Shown: positions 46,096 through 56,406, counted from the stretch's first letter. The stretch is 64,000 nt of DNA from Candidatus Berkiella aquae (GCF_001431295.2 NZ_LKAJ02000001.1:2046001-2110000), one strand, 5' to 3'. A program made the numbers and translations. Notes: generated by a model not told the origin, from the letters alone.

Positions 46096-47730
46096 ATGAG
46101 CAATAAAAATCAAAAACGCGGTATGGAGCTATTAATGGATCCGGCTCTTAATAAATCTACTGCATTTACAGAGGCTGAAAAACAAGAACTTGGCATTGTT
46201 GGTTTAGTACCCGATACCGTTGAAAGCGAAGATTTGCAAATACGTCGTGTGATGATGCAACTTGGGCACAAAAGCACCGATCTTGAACGTTATGTTTATT
46301 TAATCAATTTATTGGATCACAATGAAACGTTATTTTATCGTACAATTATGTCTGATCCAGCACGCTTTTTACCGATTGTGTATGATCCAACCATCGCAGA
46401 AGCTTGTCTTAAATTTGGCCATATTTATCGTCAATCTCGTGGCATGTATCTTTCAATTGAAAGACGTGGACATGTGAAAGAAATTTTGAAAAACTGGCCA
46501 GAAAAAGATATTCGCTTTATTTGTGTTACCGATGGCGGCCGCATTTTAGGTTTAGGTGACTTAGGTGCCAATGGAATGGGTATTCCCATTGGGAAGTTAC
46601 AGTTATATACAGCAACTGCTGGCGTTCCACCACAACATTTATTGCCACTTTATCTAGATGCAGGAACCAACAATGAACAATATTTACAAGATCCCCTCTA
46701 TCTAGGACTACGCAAAAAACGGGTATCCACTGAAGAACTCTTCTCTTTTGTTGATGAGTTTGTCGAGGCTGTACAAGAAGTATTTCCTAAATGTTGTATC
46801 CATTTTGAAGATTGGACTGGTGTTGATGCTGTTCATTTATTAGAACGTTATCGAGATAATTACTCCGTATACAATGATGATGTTCAGGGAACAGCAGGGA
46901 TTACCTTAGCAGGTATGTTAAATGCAACCAAATTAAAAGGGACCAAGCTCAAGGATGAAAAATTTCTCTTTTTAGGTGCTGGTTCTGCCGCAATTGGTTT
47001 ATCCAATTTATTATGTACCGCCTTGGTAGAAGAAGGATTATCGCTTAAAGAAGCGCAATCCAAGATTTACTTATTTGATGTGAATGGTTTGCTTGAATCA
47101 ACCCGTACTGATTTAGTCGATTTTCAACGTTGCTATGCCCATCAACATGCACCCACACGCGATTTCGTTGCGGCTATCAAGAGTATTAAGCCAACAACCC
47201 TCATAGGGGTTAGCACGATTGGTGGCGCTTTTACAAAGGATGTAGTTGAAACCATGGCTAAAATCAACGAGCGTCCTGTTATACTCGCTTTATCTAACCC
47301 TACTGAACATGCTGAATGTAGCGCTCAACAAGCTTATCAATGGTCAAATGGCAAAGCCATTTATGCAGCTGGTGTGCCCTTCTCACCCGTTCATATCAAT
47401 AACCAAACCTTGATGCCGGGGCAAGCCAATAATTTCTATATTTTCCCAGCGATTGGCATGGCAGTTTATGCAACGCAAGCAAAACGGGTAACAGATGAAA
47501 TGTTTATCGAAGCAGCCAAAGCAGTTGCCTCACAAGTGCCAGCAGATTTGCTAAAGCAAGGTTTACTCTATCCGCTACAATCAAATATTTTAGAAGTTGA
47601 AATTCAAACAGCGACAAAAGTAGCAACTTTGATTTTTGATAAGGAGCTTGCTCGCGTTAATAGACCTAGTGATATTGAAGCCTTTATTCGAGAACACGTT
47701 TACAAGCCACAATATCAATCATTTGCTTAA
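46096..47730 (+). CDS. maeA: NAD-dependent malic enzyme
   Basis: Oxidatively decarboxylates malate to pyruvate with NAD+. The 544 residues match the SfcA/MaeA type. Visible: KNQKRGMELLMDPALNKSTAF, YDPTIAEACLKFGHIYRQ, the catalytic/metal region ICVTDGGRILGLGDLGANGM, FEDWTGVDAVHLLERY, YNDDVQGTAGITLAG and the Rossmann FLGAGSAAIG. AAGGAAACATC precedes the ATG. With FumC it forms a short fumarate-to-pyruvate route that lets cells growing on C4 acids or amino acids feed acetyl-CoA formation. A strong terminator follows the stop. Confidence 0.93.
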   Translation: MSNKNQKRGMELLMDPALNKSTAFTEAEKQELGIVGLVPDTVESEDLQIRRVMMQLGHKSTDLERYVYLINLLDHNETLFYRTIMSDPARFLPIVYDPTIAEACLKFGHIYRQSRGMYLSIERRGHVKEILKNWPEKDIRFICVTDGGRILGLGDLGANGMGIPIGKLQLYTATAGVPPQHLLPLYLDAGTNNEQYLQDPLYLGLRKKRVSTEELFSFVDEFVEAVQEVFPKCCIHFEDWTGVDAVHLLERYRDNYSVYNDDVQGTAGITLAGMLNATKLKGTKLKDEKFLFLGAGSAAIGLSNLLCTALVEEGLSLKEAQSKIYLFDVNGLLESTRTDLVDFQRCYAHQHAPTRDFVAAIKSIKPTTLIGVSTIGGAFTKDVVETMAKINERPVILALSNPTEHAECSAQQAYQWSNGKAIYAAGVPFSPVHINNQTLMPGQANNFYIFPAIGMAVYATQAKRVTDEMFIEAAKAVASQVPADLLKQGLLYPLQSNILEVEIQTATKVATLIFDKELARVNRPSDIEAFIREHVYKPQYQSFA

Positions 47731-47770
47731 AAAAAAGCGGCAAACCAACTAATTGATTTGCCGCTTTTTT
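47731..47770. terminator. Rho-independent terminator, bidirectional
   Basis: Perfect stem AAAAAAGCGGCAAA (47731-47744) and TTTGCCGCTTTTTT (47757-47770) with a 12-base loop. A GC-rich core with A and T runs on either side makes it a textbook terminator for fumC-maeA and, on the other strand, for the L,D-transpeptidase gene. Confidence 0.92.
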
Positions 47771-47780
47771 ATTTCTTATC

Positions 47781-48263
47781 TTAATATTTTATGTTTACCC
47801 TTGTGCTACCGACTCGCACAAAATCTTGGTTTAACCATTCCGCATCACCATAATGCAATCTAATGCAACCATGGCTTGCATTGTATCCTGGCACTTGACC
47901 ACCATGCAGTGCATAACCACCCTTAAAATGCATACAATAAGGCATAGGTGCTCCGCCACGACCTACTGGAAAACGACTCGATTTACAGCCAGGACCTTGT
48001 TTTCGATATATTGTATAAGTGCCTGTTACCGTTCTGCATCCTCTTCCAATATCAGGACAGTATTTTTTACCACCGGAGGCGCGTCCCCATCGAACAAGAT
48101 ATCCTGCATCATCATAAGCAGCCCAAGCTAATTTCCCTAAATCTACTTTAATGATATTGCCCGTTGATATTCTTCGAGGAAATGGCGCATAGTCATCATC
48201 ATAATAGGCACTAGCCGTAGTCGTCATAGCAATGAGTCCTATTGCTATAAATTTTTTCAACAT
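47781..48263 (-). CDS. L,D-transpeptidase (YkuD family), short form
   Basis: A 160-residue exported enzyme. Signal peptide (MLKKFIAIGLIAMTTTASA), then a YkuD domain: VDLGKLAWAAYDDAGYLVRWG, GGAPMPYCMHFKGGYALHGG and the catalytic NASHGCIRLHYGDAEWL with the active Cys in SHGC. Such enzymes form 3-3 peptidoglycan cross-links or attach proteins to peptidoglycan. There is no LysM. GGAGG precedes the ATG. Its relative at 62161-62832 shares the same core plus an extra N-terminal module. Confidence 0.88.
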   Translation of the reverse strand: MLKKFIAIGLIAMTTTASAYYDDDYAPFPRRISTGNIIKVDLGKLAWAAYDDAGYLVRWGRASGGKKYCPDIGRGCRTVTGTYTIYRKQGPGCKSSRFPVGRGGAPMPYCMHFKGGYALHGGQVPGYNASHGCIRLHYGDAEWLNQDFVRVGSTRVNIKY

Positions 48264-48482
48264 GATAGCCTCCGCAGCTTCATTAAGTTTTTAGTTTCGA
48301 AACCGAAGTTGAGACAAGCTACCTAACGCGATAGTTCAGATATTTTTATCAATATTCTTCATCATACTGAGTATATGTACCCAACAAAAATGCTAATATG
48401 CACTTTAATATAGCCATATTGAACTTTTACTAAGCATTACTGTCGTTATGAATAAGTAGTAAAAATCTTTAGCAGGTAGCAT
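48264..48482. other. Divergent intergenic region
   Basis: 219 AT-rich bases between the L,D-transpeptidase gene and the lipase-like gene. No convincing reading frame or hairpin was found. Confidence 0.35.
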
Positions 48483-50297
48483 ATGACCACAGCAAATCCC
48501 CTGTCTTTGGAACATATGGTAAATAAAGTGCTTAACCCTGCAACATCTGGTAAAGAAGAATTTAATGTTTTTGAAACTCAGTTCATTTTAGAAACACTAA
48601 AACACGTTGTTGGGCACGATTTATATAACAATGTCATTAATAAATATCAAATTCAACACATCAATGATCCTGGAAATCATCTCAACGTTAATGATCTGCG
48701 TGCATTAATGATTGGTATTTCAACGAATACTTCCGCCAATGATTTGGCCAGCAACCAAGAGCTGCGTAATTTTTTAGAAAATAATCAAGTCAATATTTCT
48801 CAATTAGCTAAAGAGCAACGCCAAGAACTTGCAAAGCACATGGATAAAACGGCACTTAAAAAGAAAAATCCTCTCGTCGGATTCTGTTTGAGAGTCGGCA
48901 AAGCAATAACCGATGTCGCGGTTAAAGCAAACGATCTTAAAGATGCTTTTGCCGGCGTACAAATCAATAAAGCATTTGAGGAAGATATTAAAACGGTTGC
49001 AACCATGCATTATTCCAATACCTATACCGCAGGATACCAAGAGAATGGTATTGCCAAAGGGATATCCTCTCCTGAAATTGCCAATGTTATGACTGAACCA
49101 GATGAGCGAAAAAAATTAGCCTCGGGACTTTATCTTGCAACGGATTTAGCTTATAGAAATTTAAATCAAGGTTCTGTGATACCGGTGCTAGATGATGATG
49201 GCCAAAATCGCTTATATCGGGTACACAATATTGCCAATGATAAAGGTTTGGTTTGCACTGCCTTAATCCCCTATGAACCTGGTAATCAATTAGATGTGAA
49301 AATCCTGTTTCGTGGAACACACAGCGGTGCCTCAGCCAGTGTTGATTTAGAAACAACCGGTGCCGGTAGCAAAACCATGCGCGATAATCGTATTAAACTA
49401 CTCGATGAAGTCAATAAAATCGTTGGTGATTTGCAAGCTTCACAACCTGGCAGTTCTATCTCACTCTCTATTCAAGGACATAGTTTAGGTGGTGCTTTTG
49501 CTGAAAGGTTTACCTCTGAAGTACATCAAGCAATTTATCATGCCAACTCCCAAGGAGGCACTCTTTCTACTGAACAGATACAGCAAGCAGCGCAAAATCA
49601 AGATCTTTACCAAGGCGATGATGCGCATCGTGAAAGAACAAAAATGGTAACAAATGTTCAAGAAAGAGTTGCATTAAATAACCGTGAGATGCAGGGAAAG
49701 GATTATTCTGCATTATCGAATCTTAGTAAAATTAATACAACGTCCGCTAATTCAGCAAGACTGAATAGCATAGAAGCGTATGTGGGTGAAGGTTTCATTG
49801 CACTCAATCAATCATCGCCTTCCGCGCCTCAGCAATCTCTTAATTATTTTAAAGCACGTGGTGATTGGGTATCTCAAGCCGGAATGAAAAATTTAGGTTC
49901 TGGATTTGGTCCTAATAGTCAAGTTGATGTTGCTTTGCTGAGAAAACACACCGACTATGGTGTATCAAACATCCATCCAATACTGGGGCATTGTGATCAT
50001 CCTCTGATGCGATATCATGACAAGAGTGAGCAAGCGCCCCGTTTTGATTATTTGACGAATCATGCCAATGGAGCAGAGTTAAAGAGTGGTTTAACCTCCG
50101 GTAGAACCCTTCCTCGGGTTGCCCAAAAACTCTATGGAAAAACCCCACAAGCGATTATTGAACCTATCACTTGGGCAAAAAAACAAATAGCAAAAGTCAG
50201 AGGAAAAGATCCAATCATGGTCAAAGGTTTTAATATTCAAACAGAAGCGCAAAAGCAAGAAGCCAAGCAAAATGACCCTACAAAGAGACGGCCTTAA
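48483..50297 (+). CDS. Class 3 lipase-like protein, candidate effector
   Basis: A 604-residue protein with no signal peptide. Residues about 205-350 resemble a class 3 lipase: the oxyanion region LFRGTHSGASA (275-285) and the nucleophile elbow G332-H-S334-L-G336 in SIQGHSLGGAFAERF. Asp and His of the triad cannot be placed with certainty; DGDWVSQ-like and HPILGHCDHPLM (near 495-510) are candidates. The N-terminal 200 residues are helical and unassigned. The C-terminus is polar with Gln/Glu/Lys (TEAQKQEAKQ), like Dot/Icm substrates. It may act on host lipids; this is inference from fold, lack of signal and context. Confidence 0.65.
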   Translation: MTTANPLSLEHMVNKVLNPATSGKEEFNVFETQFILETLKHVVGHDLYNNVINKYQIQHINDPGNHLNVNDLRALMIGISTNTSANDLASNQELRNFLENNQVNISQLAKEQRQELAKHMDKTALKKKNPLVGFCLRVGKAITDVAVKANDLKDAFAGVQINKAFEEDIKTVATMHYSNTYTAGYQENGIAKGISSPEIANVMTEPDERKKLASGLYLATDLAYRNLNQGSVIPVLDDDGQNRLYRVHNIANDKGLVCTALIPYEPGNQLDVKILFRGTHSGASASVDLETTGAGSKTMRDNRIKLLDEVNKIVGDLQASQPGSSISLSIQGHSLGGAFAERFTSEVHQAIYHANSQGGTLSTEQIQQAAQNQDLYQGDDAHRERTKMVTNVQERVALNNREMQGKDYSALSNLSKINTTSANSARLNSIEAYVGEGFIALNQSSPSAPQQSLNYFKARGDWVSQAGMKNLGSGFGPNSQVDVALLRKHTDYGVSNIHPILGHCDHPLMRYHDKSEQAPRFDYLTNHANGAELKSGLTSGRTLPRVAQKLYGKTPQAIIEPITWAKKQIAKVRGKDPIMVKGFNIQTEAQKQEAKQNDPTKRRP

Positions 50298-50507
50298 TCA
50301 TTAACCCTTATCCATTTTTAAATAAAATCCTGACGATTTCAGAATTTAAGCTCATTGCAAAGCAGGAAATTATTTAGTCAGCGTATATAATATCGAGCAA
50401 ATCAACAACAAATTACCCAAAATCTTGCTTTCTTACTTTTGAAAACGTTGATCTATCATCCAACTAAAGTTACGATAGCTCACTCATTATATAGCAGTTT
50501 AACTAAC

Positions 50508-52277
50508 ATGATTGATGTTGTACTTAATCTAGCACTTCTTGCATATAATGCTTGGGAAGCCACATTTGCTTGCATTGGTGTGATTGGCACCGTGCTTGCC
50601 CTTAAAACGATTTGGTTTAATCAAAAGAAGCCTTTACCACTACCGATTAAACTTGGGCTTTCATTATTTTATCTCTTACATATCACTGCTATCTTTTTTG
50701 CGACCGGCTTGCTCGGGGAAGCGCTACTTGGCGCAACGATGGCAACCTTGCTTGTTAGTATGACCAGTCTCCTTAGTGATTCATACGACTATATGCAGGA
50801 GCGGTATCAAAACTTTAAGCTCACTCGCAAAATTAAAAAGTTACAAAGTGAACTTTCAAGCAATAATATTGCTTTTGAACAAAATAGCCTATTTTTCGAA
50901 GATGTCATGGGTCTTCAAGATGAAATTGAAAGTTTAACGCTTCAACAAGAAGAACTTATTTATTTTCTCAGTATTATTGAAAATCAAAGTGAAAACGATC
51001 AAACCAATATTCAAACCATCAGAGACATTTCAGCTGCACTTAAAGAAAGATGTGATTCCATTCTAGATGAAAAAGAAGTCATCCGAGATTTTTACAAAGT
51101 ATCAACTCGATTAAAATTAAGTGAATATCAAATCATTCAAAATACCAGTGCAGAAATTAAAACGCTCAACCAGCGAAAGAATGAGCTTCAAAGGAATCTT
51201 TCTTCATCGCGCAATGGAAGGAGTAACGCCTCAAACAATAAGCCAATCAACAAGCAAATCGCTATTCTAGAAGGTAAAATTAAAAAACTTGCCATTATTA
51301 ACCAACACTTCTATAAAATTAAAAAAGCGGAAGATACTAAAAATGAAATTGAACAAGAGCTTAGGACATTAGATCAAAAATATCAGCAACCTCCCTTTGA
51401 TGAATATAGTGCAAGTGAAGCTATCGCTCTCAAAGATCTAGAAAGAGATTATTTACATCAAAGATTAATCTCTCTTCATCGATATATTAGTGAAAATACT
51501 AACCTTAGCAAAGCTAAAACAACCTCTTCTACGATGATTTTTTCTGAATATCATAAAATAACAGCCCTAGAAAGTTTACCCAATCGAAGAACACTGGTAA
51601 GAACGCTTGAAAATCAAACAAGACGTCTTATGCAAATTATCAGAGATAAAGAAAGAGAACTGGCAGAAAAACAAAGATATTTACAACTCATTGCAATCAA
51701 TCCCAATGAGCAGTTGCCCGATGATATGAACAAAATAATGAATAAGGCCAGAGAACTGATTAAATATCAAAACCGGTTGGCTTTATCGCAGATTGAAAAA
51801 AAACAAAAACTCTCTGCTACCCGATATAGTTTGCTTTCAGCAGCACTTGCCATTTTTATGTGTTACACCTCATTTTGGATTGTTTCTGAAATATTTGATA
51901 ATTTAATGCGGTTCGTGGGGGTTTTAGCGGGGTTAACGAGTATTAGAGGTTTCATACAATTAAGAAATACCCAAAACAAGCTTCAGTCAGAACAGAATCA
52001 TCAATGGAATTGTTTAGTGCTCGATTGTAAAAATAGAGCCGATCATATCAAGATCCCGCAAGAACAAGCTGGCGTCAAAGTTAAACTATTTTCTCTGATT
52101 GATGAAATGGAAAATCTTGACGCCAAGAAAAAATCACCTGCCTCTGCTTCCCCCTTAGAAAAAGCCAAAAAATACCTGCCACGCTTTAGCGCAAGAACAG
52201 CCCATTCTCGTCAGGGACAAGGTAAAGAAAACCCCTTACCTTCAACTGCTAAAAAAAAGAGCTTAGGTAGAAGATAG
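50508..52277 (+). CDS. Membrane-anchored coiled-coil protein
   Basis: A 589-residue protein of unknown function. Hydrophobic segments lie near the N-terminus (LALLAYNAWEATFACIGVIG, then LFYLLHITAIFFATGLLGEA, GATMATLLVSMTS). A long coiled coil follows (about residues 90-420, with many Leu/Glu/Lys heptads). Another hydrophobic pair sits near 445-485 (LLSAALAIFMCYTSFWIV). A basic Ser/Gly/Lys tail ends the protein. The start is uncertain: an in-frame TTG at 50439 would add 23 residues, and neither has a good ribosome site. It follows the lipase-like gene and may belong to the same accessory cluster. Confidence 0.65.
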   Translation: MIDVVLNLALLAYNAWEATFACIGVIGTVLALKTIWFNQKKPLPLPIKLGLSLFYLLHITAIFFATGLLGEALLGATMATLLVSMTSLLSDSYDYMQERYQNFKLTRKIKKLQSELSSNNIAFEQNSLFFEDVMGLQDEIESLTLQQEELIYFLSIIENQSENDQTNIQTIRDISAALKERCDSILDEKEVIRDFYKVSTRLKLSEYQIIQNTSAEIKTLNQRKNELQRNLSSSRNGRSNASNNKPINKQIAILEGKIKKLAIINQHFYKIKKAEDTKNEIEQELRTLDQKYQQPPFDEYSASEAIALKDLERDYLHQRLISLHRYISENTNLSKAKTTSSTMIFSEYHKITALESLPNRRTLVRTLENQTRRLMQIIRDKERELAEKQRYLQLIAINPNEQLPDDMNKIMNKARELIKYQNRLALSQIEKKQKLSATRYSLLSAALAIFMCYTSFWIVSEIFDNLMRFVGVLAGLTSIRGFIQLRNTQNKLQSEQNHQWNCLVLDCKNRADHIKIPQEQAGVKVKLFSLIDEMENLDAKKKSPASASPLEKAKKYLPRFSARTAHSRQGQGKENPLPSTAKKKSLGRR

Positions 52278-52286
52278 AGCCCTTCT

Positions 52287-53102
52287 TTACTGCTTTAATC
52301 GTGTTACCGATTCCTTTGTCTGCACAGGAAAAGTACTGGTATTTAGTTGCTCATCATTAATTTTTGTTAATTTCATCATCGATAGCACTAGCTTTGATTC
52401 AGTAGAAAATGTTTCTGTATTGATTACATCATCAGAGGTTGATAATAAAGCTAGTCGATTATAACGTCTTTGCCGATTAAAACGCTCTTGAATAAGGGGA
52501 GAGATTGTATATTCACCCGCTGGAAAATATTTACGTTTTACCACCTGTTGACTTGAAAGCATCTCTTTAAACACACGTTCATCATGCTTTTGGGTAGTAC
52601 GCAGCCAAATAAGTATCTCACTTTCAGAAAACGTCTTTGAATCTTTTATTTTGGTACAAATTTCTTCTAACGTTAATTGGCTGATGACTGGTAAAATCTC
52701 TGATGAATCGAATAAATATTGTAAATACCGCATATCATCACAAAATGTCTTGTCATAGGCTGATTTATTCTTTACCGCCTTATAATCATGTATAAAATTT
52801 AAAAGAAACGCTATTTGTGTTCTACGCTCACAAATGATTTTTTCACAATAAGGGTGTATTTTTTCAACGACCAAGGAAGTTAAACTTGCATCATAAAAAG
52901 GACAGCAACGGCTTTTGATATTGATTAACTGCTGATAGGTAACTTGCCAGTCTGTTTGTTTATCTTTTGTTGCAGCAGCAATACTCGTTAATAATTCTTG
53001 AAACAAGGCTGTTTCTGTTTCATTTTGCAAAGCCAAAACAGTAGGCTGATGTTCAAGTAAAGCACTATAAAAATCTTGCAGTTGGTGTATCAATTGAGTC
53101 AT
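52287..53102 (-). CDS. Hypothetical protein, orphan
   Basis: A 271-residue soluble, probably mostly helical protein; no domain recognised. It contains Cys pairs (SRCCPFYDAS, then CEKIICERR) and a Ser/Thr-rich tail (TFPVQTKESVTRLKQ). GAATGAGGTAAAAATTT precedes the ATG. Convergent with the coiled-coil gene, 9 bases apart. No signal peptide. Confidence 0.6.
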   Translation of the reverse strand: MTQLIHQLQDFYSALLEHQPTVLALQNETETALFQELLTSIAAATKDKQTDWQVTYQQLINIKSRCCPFYDASLTSLVVEKIHPYCEKIICERRTQIAFLLNFIHDYKAVKNKSAYDKTFCDDMRYLQYLFDSSEILPVISQLTLEEICTKIKDSKTFSESEILIWLRTTQKHDERVFKEMLSSQQVVKRKYFPAGEYTISPLIQERFNRQRRYNRLALLSTSDDVINTETFSTESKLVLSMMKLTKINDEQLNTSTFPVQTKESVTRLKQ

Positions 53103-53303
53103 AAATTTTTACCTCATTCAATCAATGAAAACGACATACCATTTGAACTATAGCCCAATGATGAATGATAGTAGGTCTGCATCTTTATGCGCTGCATTGC
53201 TGACAGTGAAATAATAACCAGCAGTTCGATATGTGAGTAAGAATATTTTTAGGTTACAATATAAACTTCTTAATAACTCAATACACATTTAGAAGTTTAC
53301 AGA

Positions 53304-54134
53304 ATGAAGACGATTGCAGAGCTTTTAGATTGGGGAACGTTAGAACTTGGTTCGACTGCAATTGTCGCTTATGAAACAAAAATACTGCTTACACATATAT
53401 TACAATGTGATAACACTTTTCTTTACGACAACCCAGATCATAGCGTTTCAGAAGAATACATTAAACAGTTTTATCGTTACATCGAAAGACGAAAAAGTAA
53501 TGAACCGTTAGCCTATATTATTGGCAAAAAAGAATTCTATCACTTAGTCTTTGATGTTACATACGATACTTTGATCCCTCGCGCACAAACAGAACTTTTG
53601 GTAAAAACTGTATTAGCGCTGCAAAGTGGAGAAAGGGAAATCCTTGATCTTGGCACTGGTTGCGGTGCGATTGGCTGTACATTAGCTTTTCATCATCCTC
53701 ATTGGAAAGTTACTGGCACCGATATCAGTGCAAAAGCTTTAGAAGTTGCACAAAAAAATGCAGATACACTACAACTTAAAAACATCAGCTTTATTGAAAG
53801 CGATTGGTTTGACGCACTAAACGGTAAACAATTTGACCTGATTGTAAGCAATCCACCTTATATTAGAGCACAAGATGTTGCCCATCTATTTGGCAAAACT
53901 CTCTTTGAGCCTCGTGTATCTTTAAGCTGGGGACAAACAGGCTTTGAAGTATTCGAATTAATAGTAAGCCAATGCATTCCCTATTTAAAACCAAGGGGGA
54001 TAATTGCATTAGAACATGGCTATGATCAAGCAGAAAAACTGCAATTCCTTCTGGGCAAAGATTTTCAACATATCAATACAGTGTCTGATTCCGCAGGAAA
54101 TGCGCGCTTAACTTATGGCTATCGTAAAGAGTAA
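53304..54134 (+). CDS. prmC: Release-factor glutamine N5-methyltransferase PrmC (HemK)
   Basis: Methylates the GGQ glutamine of RF1 and RF2. The 276 residues match the family. The N-terminal helical domain (LLTHILQCDNTFLY, RRKSNEPLAYIIGKKEFY) recognises the release factor. The catalytic domain has ILDLGTGCGAIGCTLA and the substrate motif NPPY in LIVSNPPYIRA. PrmC is normally next to prfA; here it stands alone among orphan accessory genes, which is unusual. Confidence 0.92.
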   Translation: MKTIAELLDWGTLELGSTAIVAYETKILLTHILQCDNTFLYDNPDHSVSEEYIKQFYRYIERRKSNEPLAYIIGKKEFYHLVFDVTYDTLIPRAQTELLVKTVLALQSGEREILDLGTGCGAIGCTLAFHHPHWKVTGTDISAKALEVAQKNADTLQLKNISFIESDWFDALNGKQFDLIVSNPPYIRAQDVAHLFGKTLFEPRVSLSWGQTGFEVFELIVSQCIPYLKPRGIIALEHGYDQAEKLQFLLGKDFQHINTVSDSAGNARLTYGYRKE

Positions 54135-54144
54135 TTTAATGCGA

Positions 54145-56406
54145 CTATCGTGGATGCTCTGATTTTCTTCCTTCTTCTTGAAAATCATTATCACGAGATT
54201 GTTGGGGTTCAGTTTGATTTAGTTTCGAATGTTCTTTCGTTTCTTTGAGTAATGCATCATGCATTGATTCATGATGCGCATGAACGACAGAAGATTCTAA
54301 TGGCAGTATATTATGCGAAGGTTCAGCCTTCATTACATCAGAGACCACTTTTTTAGCATCCTCTTTTTGCTTTTTTAATTCATATTCAACTTGTCTTTTG
54401 TGTGAATCATCATCCAGACCCGGAACAACTCCCTCATTAATATTCTTCTTTGCCTGTGCCATTTTCATGTTACCTTTGAGTTCTTTGCGAACAAGATCGA
54501 CACTATTAAGCGCACTGGCAGCAACTAACCCTGTACTAATTGCACCTAATACGACTGTTGCCGTTGCTGCGGCAGGCGCTGCCGGGGATGCAATTGCTGG
54601 AATCAGTATCGTCGTTGCTAAGCTTGCCAAGGCGACAATCGATGCAAGCCCAACATTTAATAAACGTCGTGGAACGCTTTTTTCTAAATAATTTAACCTT
54701 TCCTTTTTGCCCATAACATTAAAGGTGTTGCTATAGCGTTCTTTAAAATCTTTTTGTAGCTTGTTCTCATCTTCTTTTGCTTTATCATGAATTTCAGTAT
54801 CATTAGCTGCGCCAAATAATCTTTGCAACGAACGTGCTTTTGCTGATTTGCCAATTTTCTTGAGCTTGGCTGACAAGCCTGTTTTCTGATCAACTTTATT
54901 TGCTGCTTTGGCTATTAAATCATATTTATTATGATTGACTTGAATTTGAGGGGCCCGAAATTGCTGGCCAAATTGACTAGAAAATTGTTGTAAACTATTG
55001 AGCTGGTGTTCATCTATCGATTTAATTAACAGATTGATTTCTGCCAGTTCTTTCTGCTCCTTTCCGGTTGGATGAGCTAATTTTTGCAATCTTTCCCTTT
55101 CTTCAAATAATGGCGAATTTTGATATTGATTAACAACCACATCCAGTTTACTTAATTCTGTAATAACTTTTTGTGCGACATGATGTATGGGAGAGCCTGC
55201 ATAGGCAAAATTATCTTGAAATTGATTCAGCGATACCTTACTGTCACTTGGATCATTCTTAAAAGCAAGAATAAATTCCTTTAGTTTTGCAAGTAATTTT
55301 TCTTTGTCTGCCTGTTCCATGCCAAAATCTTGATGTGCAATATTTGTCTGCAAGGCATGCAGTGCGCTATAAACAGCTCTAGGCTGTTGATAAAAACTAA
55401 TAGCGTCATTTAATTTTTCTTCATCCTTAATGTAGGTCATGAGACGAATTTTACGGCTATCGTCTTGAATTTTAAGCTGATCGATAGAATTATTATTCAA
55501 ATAGTGTTGCCCAATTCTTAGATATAAGTCGTTTAATTCTCTTTTAGGCACTTTTTTACGTTCCAACATGGCGATCATTTCATTTTTAATCTCCAGTGGA
55601 AGATCCTGTGAATAAATGTTTTCTTGTGAGGATTTATGCGTTTCAATGGCCTTTAACAAAGATTTAGGTAGATTCATTTCTTTTACAGCATCACAATCCT
55701 TTTTATATTGATTTAACTGGGCATTAATTTTTTCACTGCCTTCCATCAAACTTTTTTTCATTCCTTGTGGAATATATTGTGTATCAAACTCAAGATTATC
55801 AAGTTCACCTCTTGAAAATTTTTCTATTGCTTGATTTACTGTTTCTACCAACCGTTCTCTATCTTCAAATGGGAGCTGACTAGTCGTAATAATGTTTTGG
55901 CGTAATGCATAGAGTTCAAGATAGAGATCATTTTGACCTTTGATAGAATTAAGAACGGCAGTTTTTTTATCTTCAGTGAGATTCACTTTGTCAATTTTCG
56001 AAGCTAAAGCTTTATAGCTAATCAATTCTTTACGTAGATTATTTCTTTCTGCCCGTTCTTCTAAGTAAGTACCCACGTTTCTGACGACACAGACAACCGA
56101 AGCCGCAAATAAGAAGGGAGGAAGCAATGTTGCCGCACCCGCAATCAGTGCAACCACTGCAGGTACCCCTATCGCTATACTTAAACCATAACCAATGGAT
56201 GGGAAAATCTTCTGCCTAGTCTTTAAATTAGGGTTTTTCAAAATATTGTAAAGCTCAACCCCCCCAGCAAAACTCACTGCTGCGGCAATTCCTTCGCCAC
56301 AAACCTTGGCAATTGCCAAAAGGCCATCTTTTACACGAAGATCGGCAATATTGTTAAAAGCTTCCTTAATTTTCTCCCAAAAGGTTCTTTTGTCGCCGGC
56401 GCTCAT
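54145..56406 (-). CDS. Large membrane/coiled-coil protein, candidate effector
   Basis: A 753-residue protein with no recognised domain. Two hydrophobic regions lie near the N-terminus (about 30-50 and 72-110), and an Ala/Ile/Pro-rich hydrophobic hairpin at about 580-636. Between them is a long charged helical region rich in Lys/Glu/Gln. The last 115 residues are soluble, acidic and Glu/His/Gln-rich (HAHHESMHDALLKETKE). No signal peptide. Paired membrane hairpins flanking a long helical stalk resemble effectors that insert in host membranes, though a cell-envelope role is equally open. The ATG at 56406 is used; the codon three upstream is TTG. Convergent with prmC. Confidence 0.6.
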   Translation of the reverse strand: MSAGDKRTFWEKIKEAFNNIADLRVKDGLLAIAKVCGEGIAAAVSFAGGVELYNILKNPNLKTRQKIFPSIGYGLSIAIGVPAVVALIAGAATLLPPFLFAASVVCVVRNVGTYLEERAERNNLRKELISYKALASKIDKVNLTEDKKTAVLNSIKGQNDLYLELYALRQNIITTSQLPFEDRERLVETVNQAIEKFSRGELDNLEFDTQYIPQGMKKSLMEGSEKINAQLNQYKKDCDAVKEMNLPKSLLKAIETHKSSQENIYSQDLPLEIKNEMIAMLERKKVPKRELNDLYLRIGQHYLNNNSIDQLKIQDDSRKIRLMTYIKDEEKLNDAISFYQQPRAVYSALHALQTNIAHQDFGMEQADKEKLLAKLKEFILAFKNDPSDSKVSLNQFQDNFAYAGSPIHHVAQKVITELSKLDVVVNQYQNSPLFEERERLQKLAHPTGKEQKELAEINLLIKSIDEHQLNSLQQFSSQFGQQFRAPQIQVNHNKYDLIAKAANKVDQKTGLSAKLKKIGKSAKARSLQRLFGAANDTEIHDKAKEDENKLQKDFKERYSNTFNVMGKKERLNYLEKSVPRRLLNVGLASIVALASLATTILIPAIASPAAPAAATATVVLGAISTGLVAASALNSVDLVRKELKGNMKMAQAKKNINEGVVPGLDDDSHKRQVEYELKKQKEDAKKVVSDVMKAEPSHNILPLESSVVHAHHESMHDALLKETKEHSKLNQTEPQQSRDNDFQEEGRKSEHPR

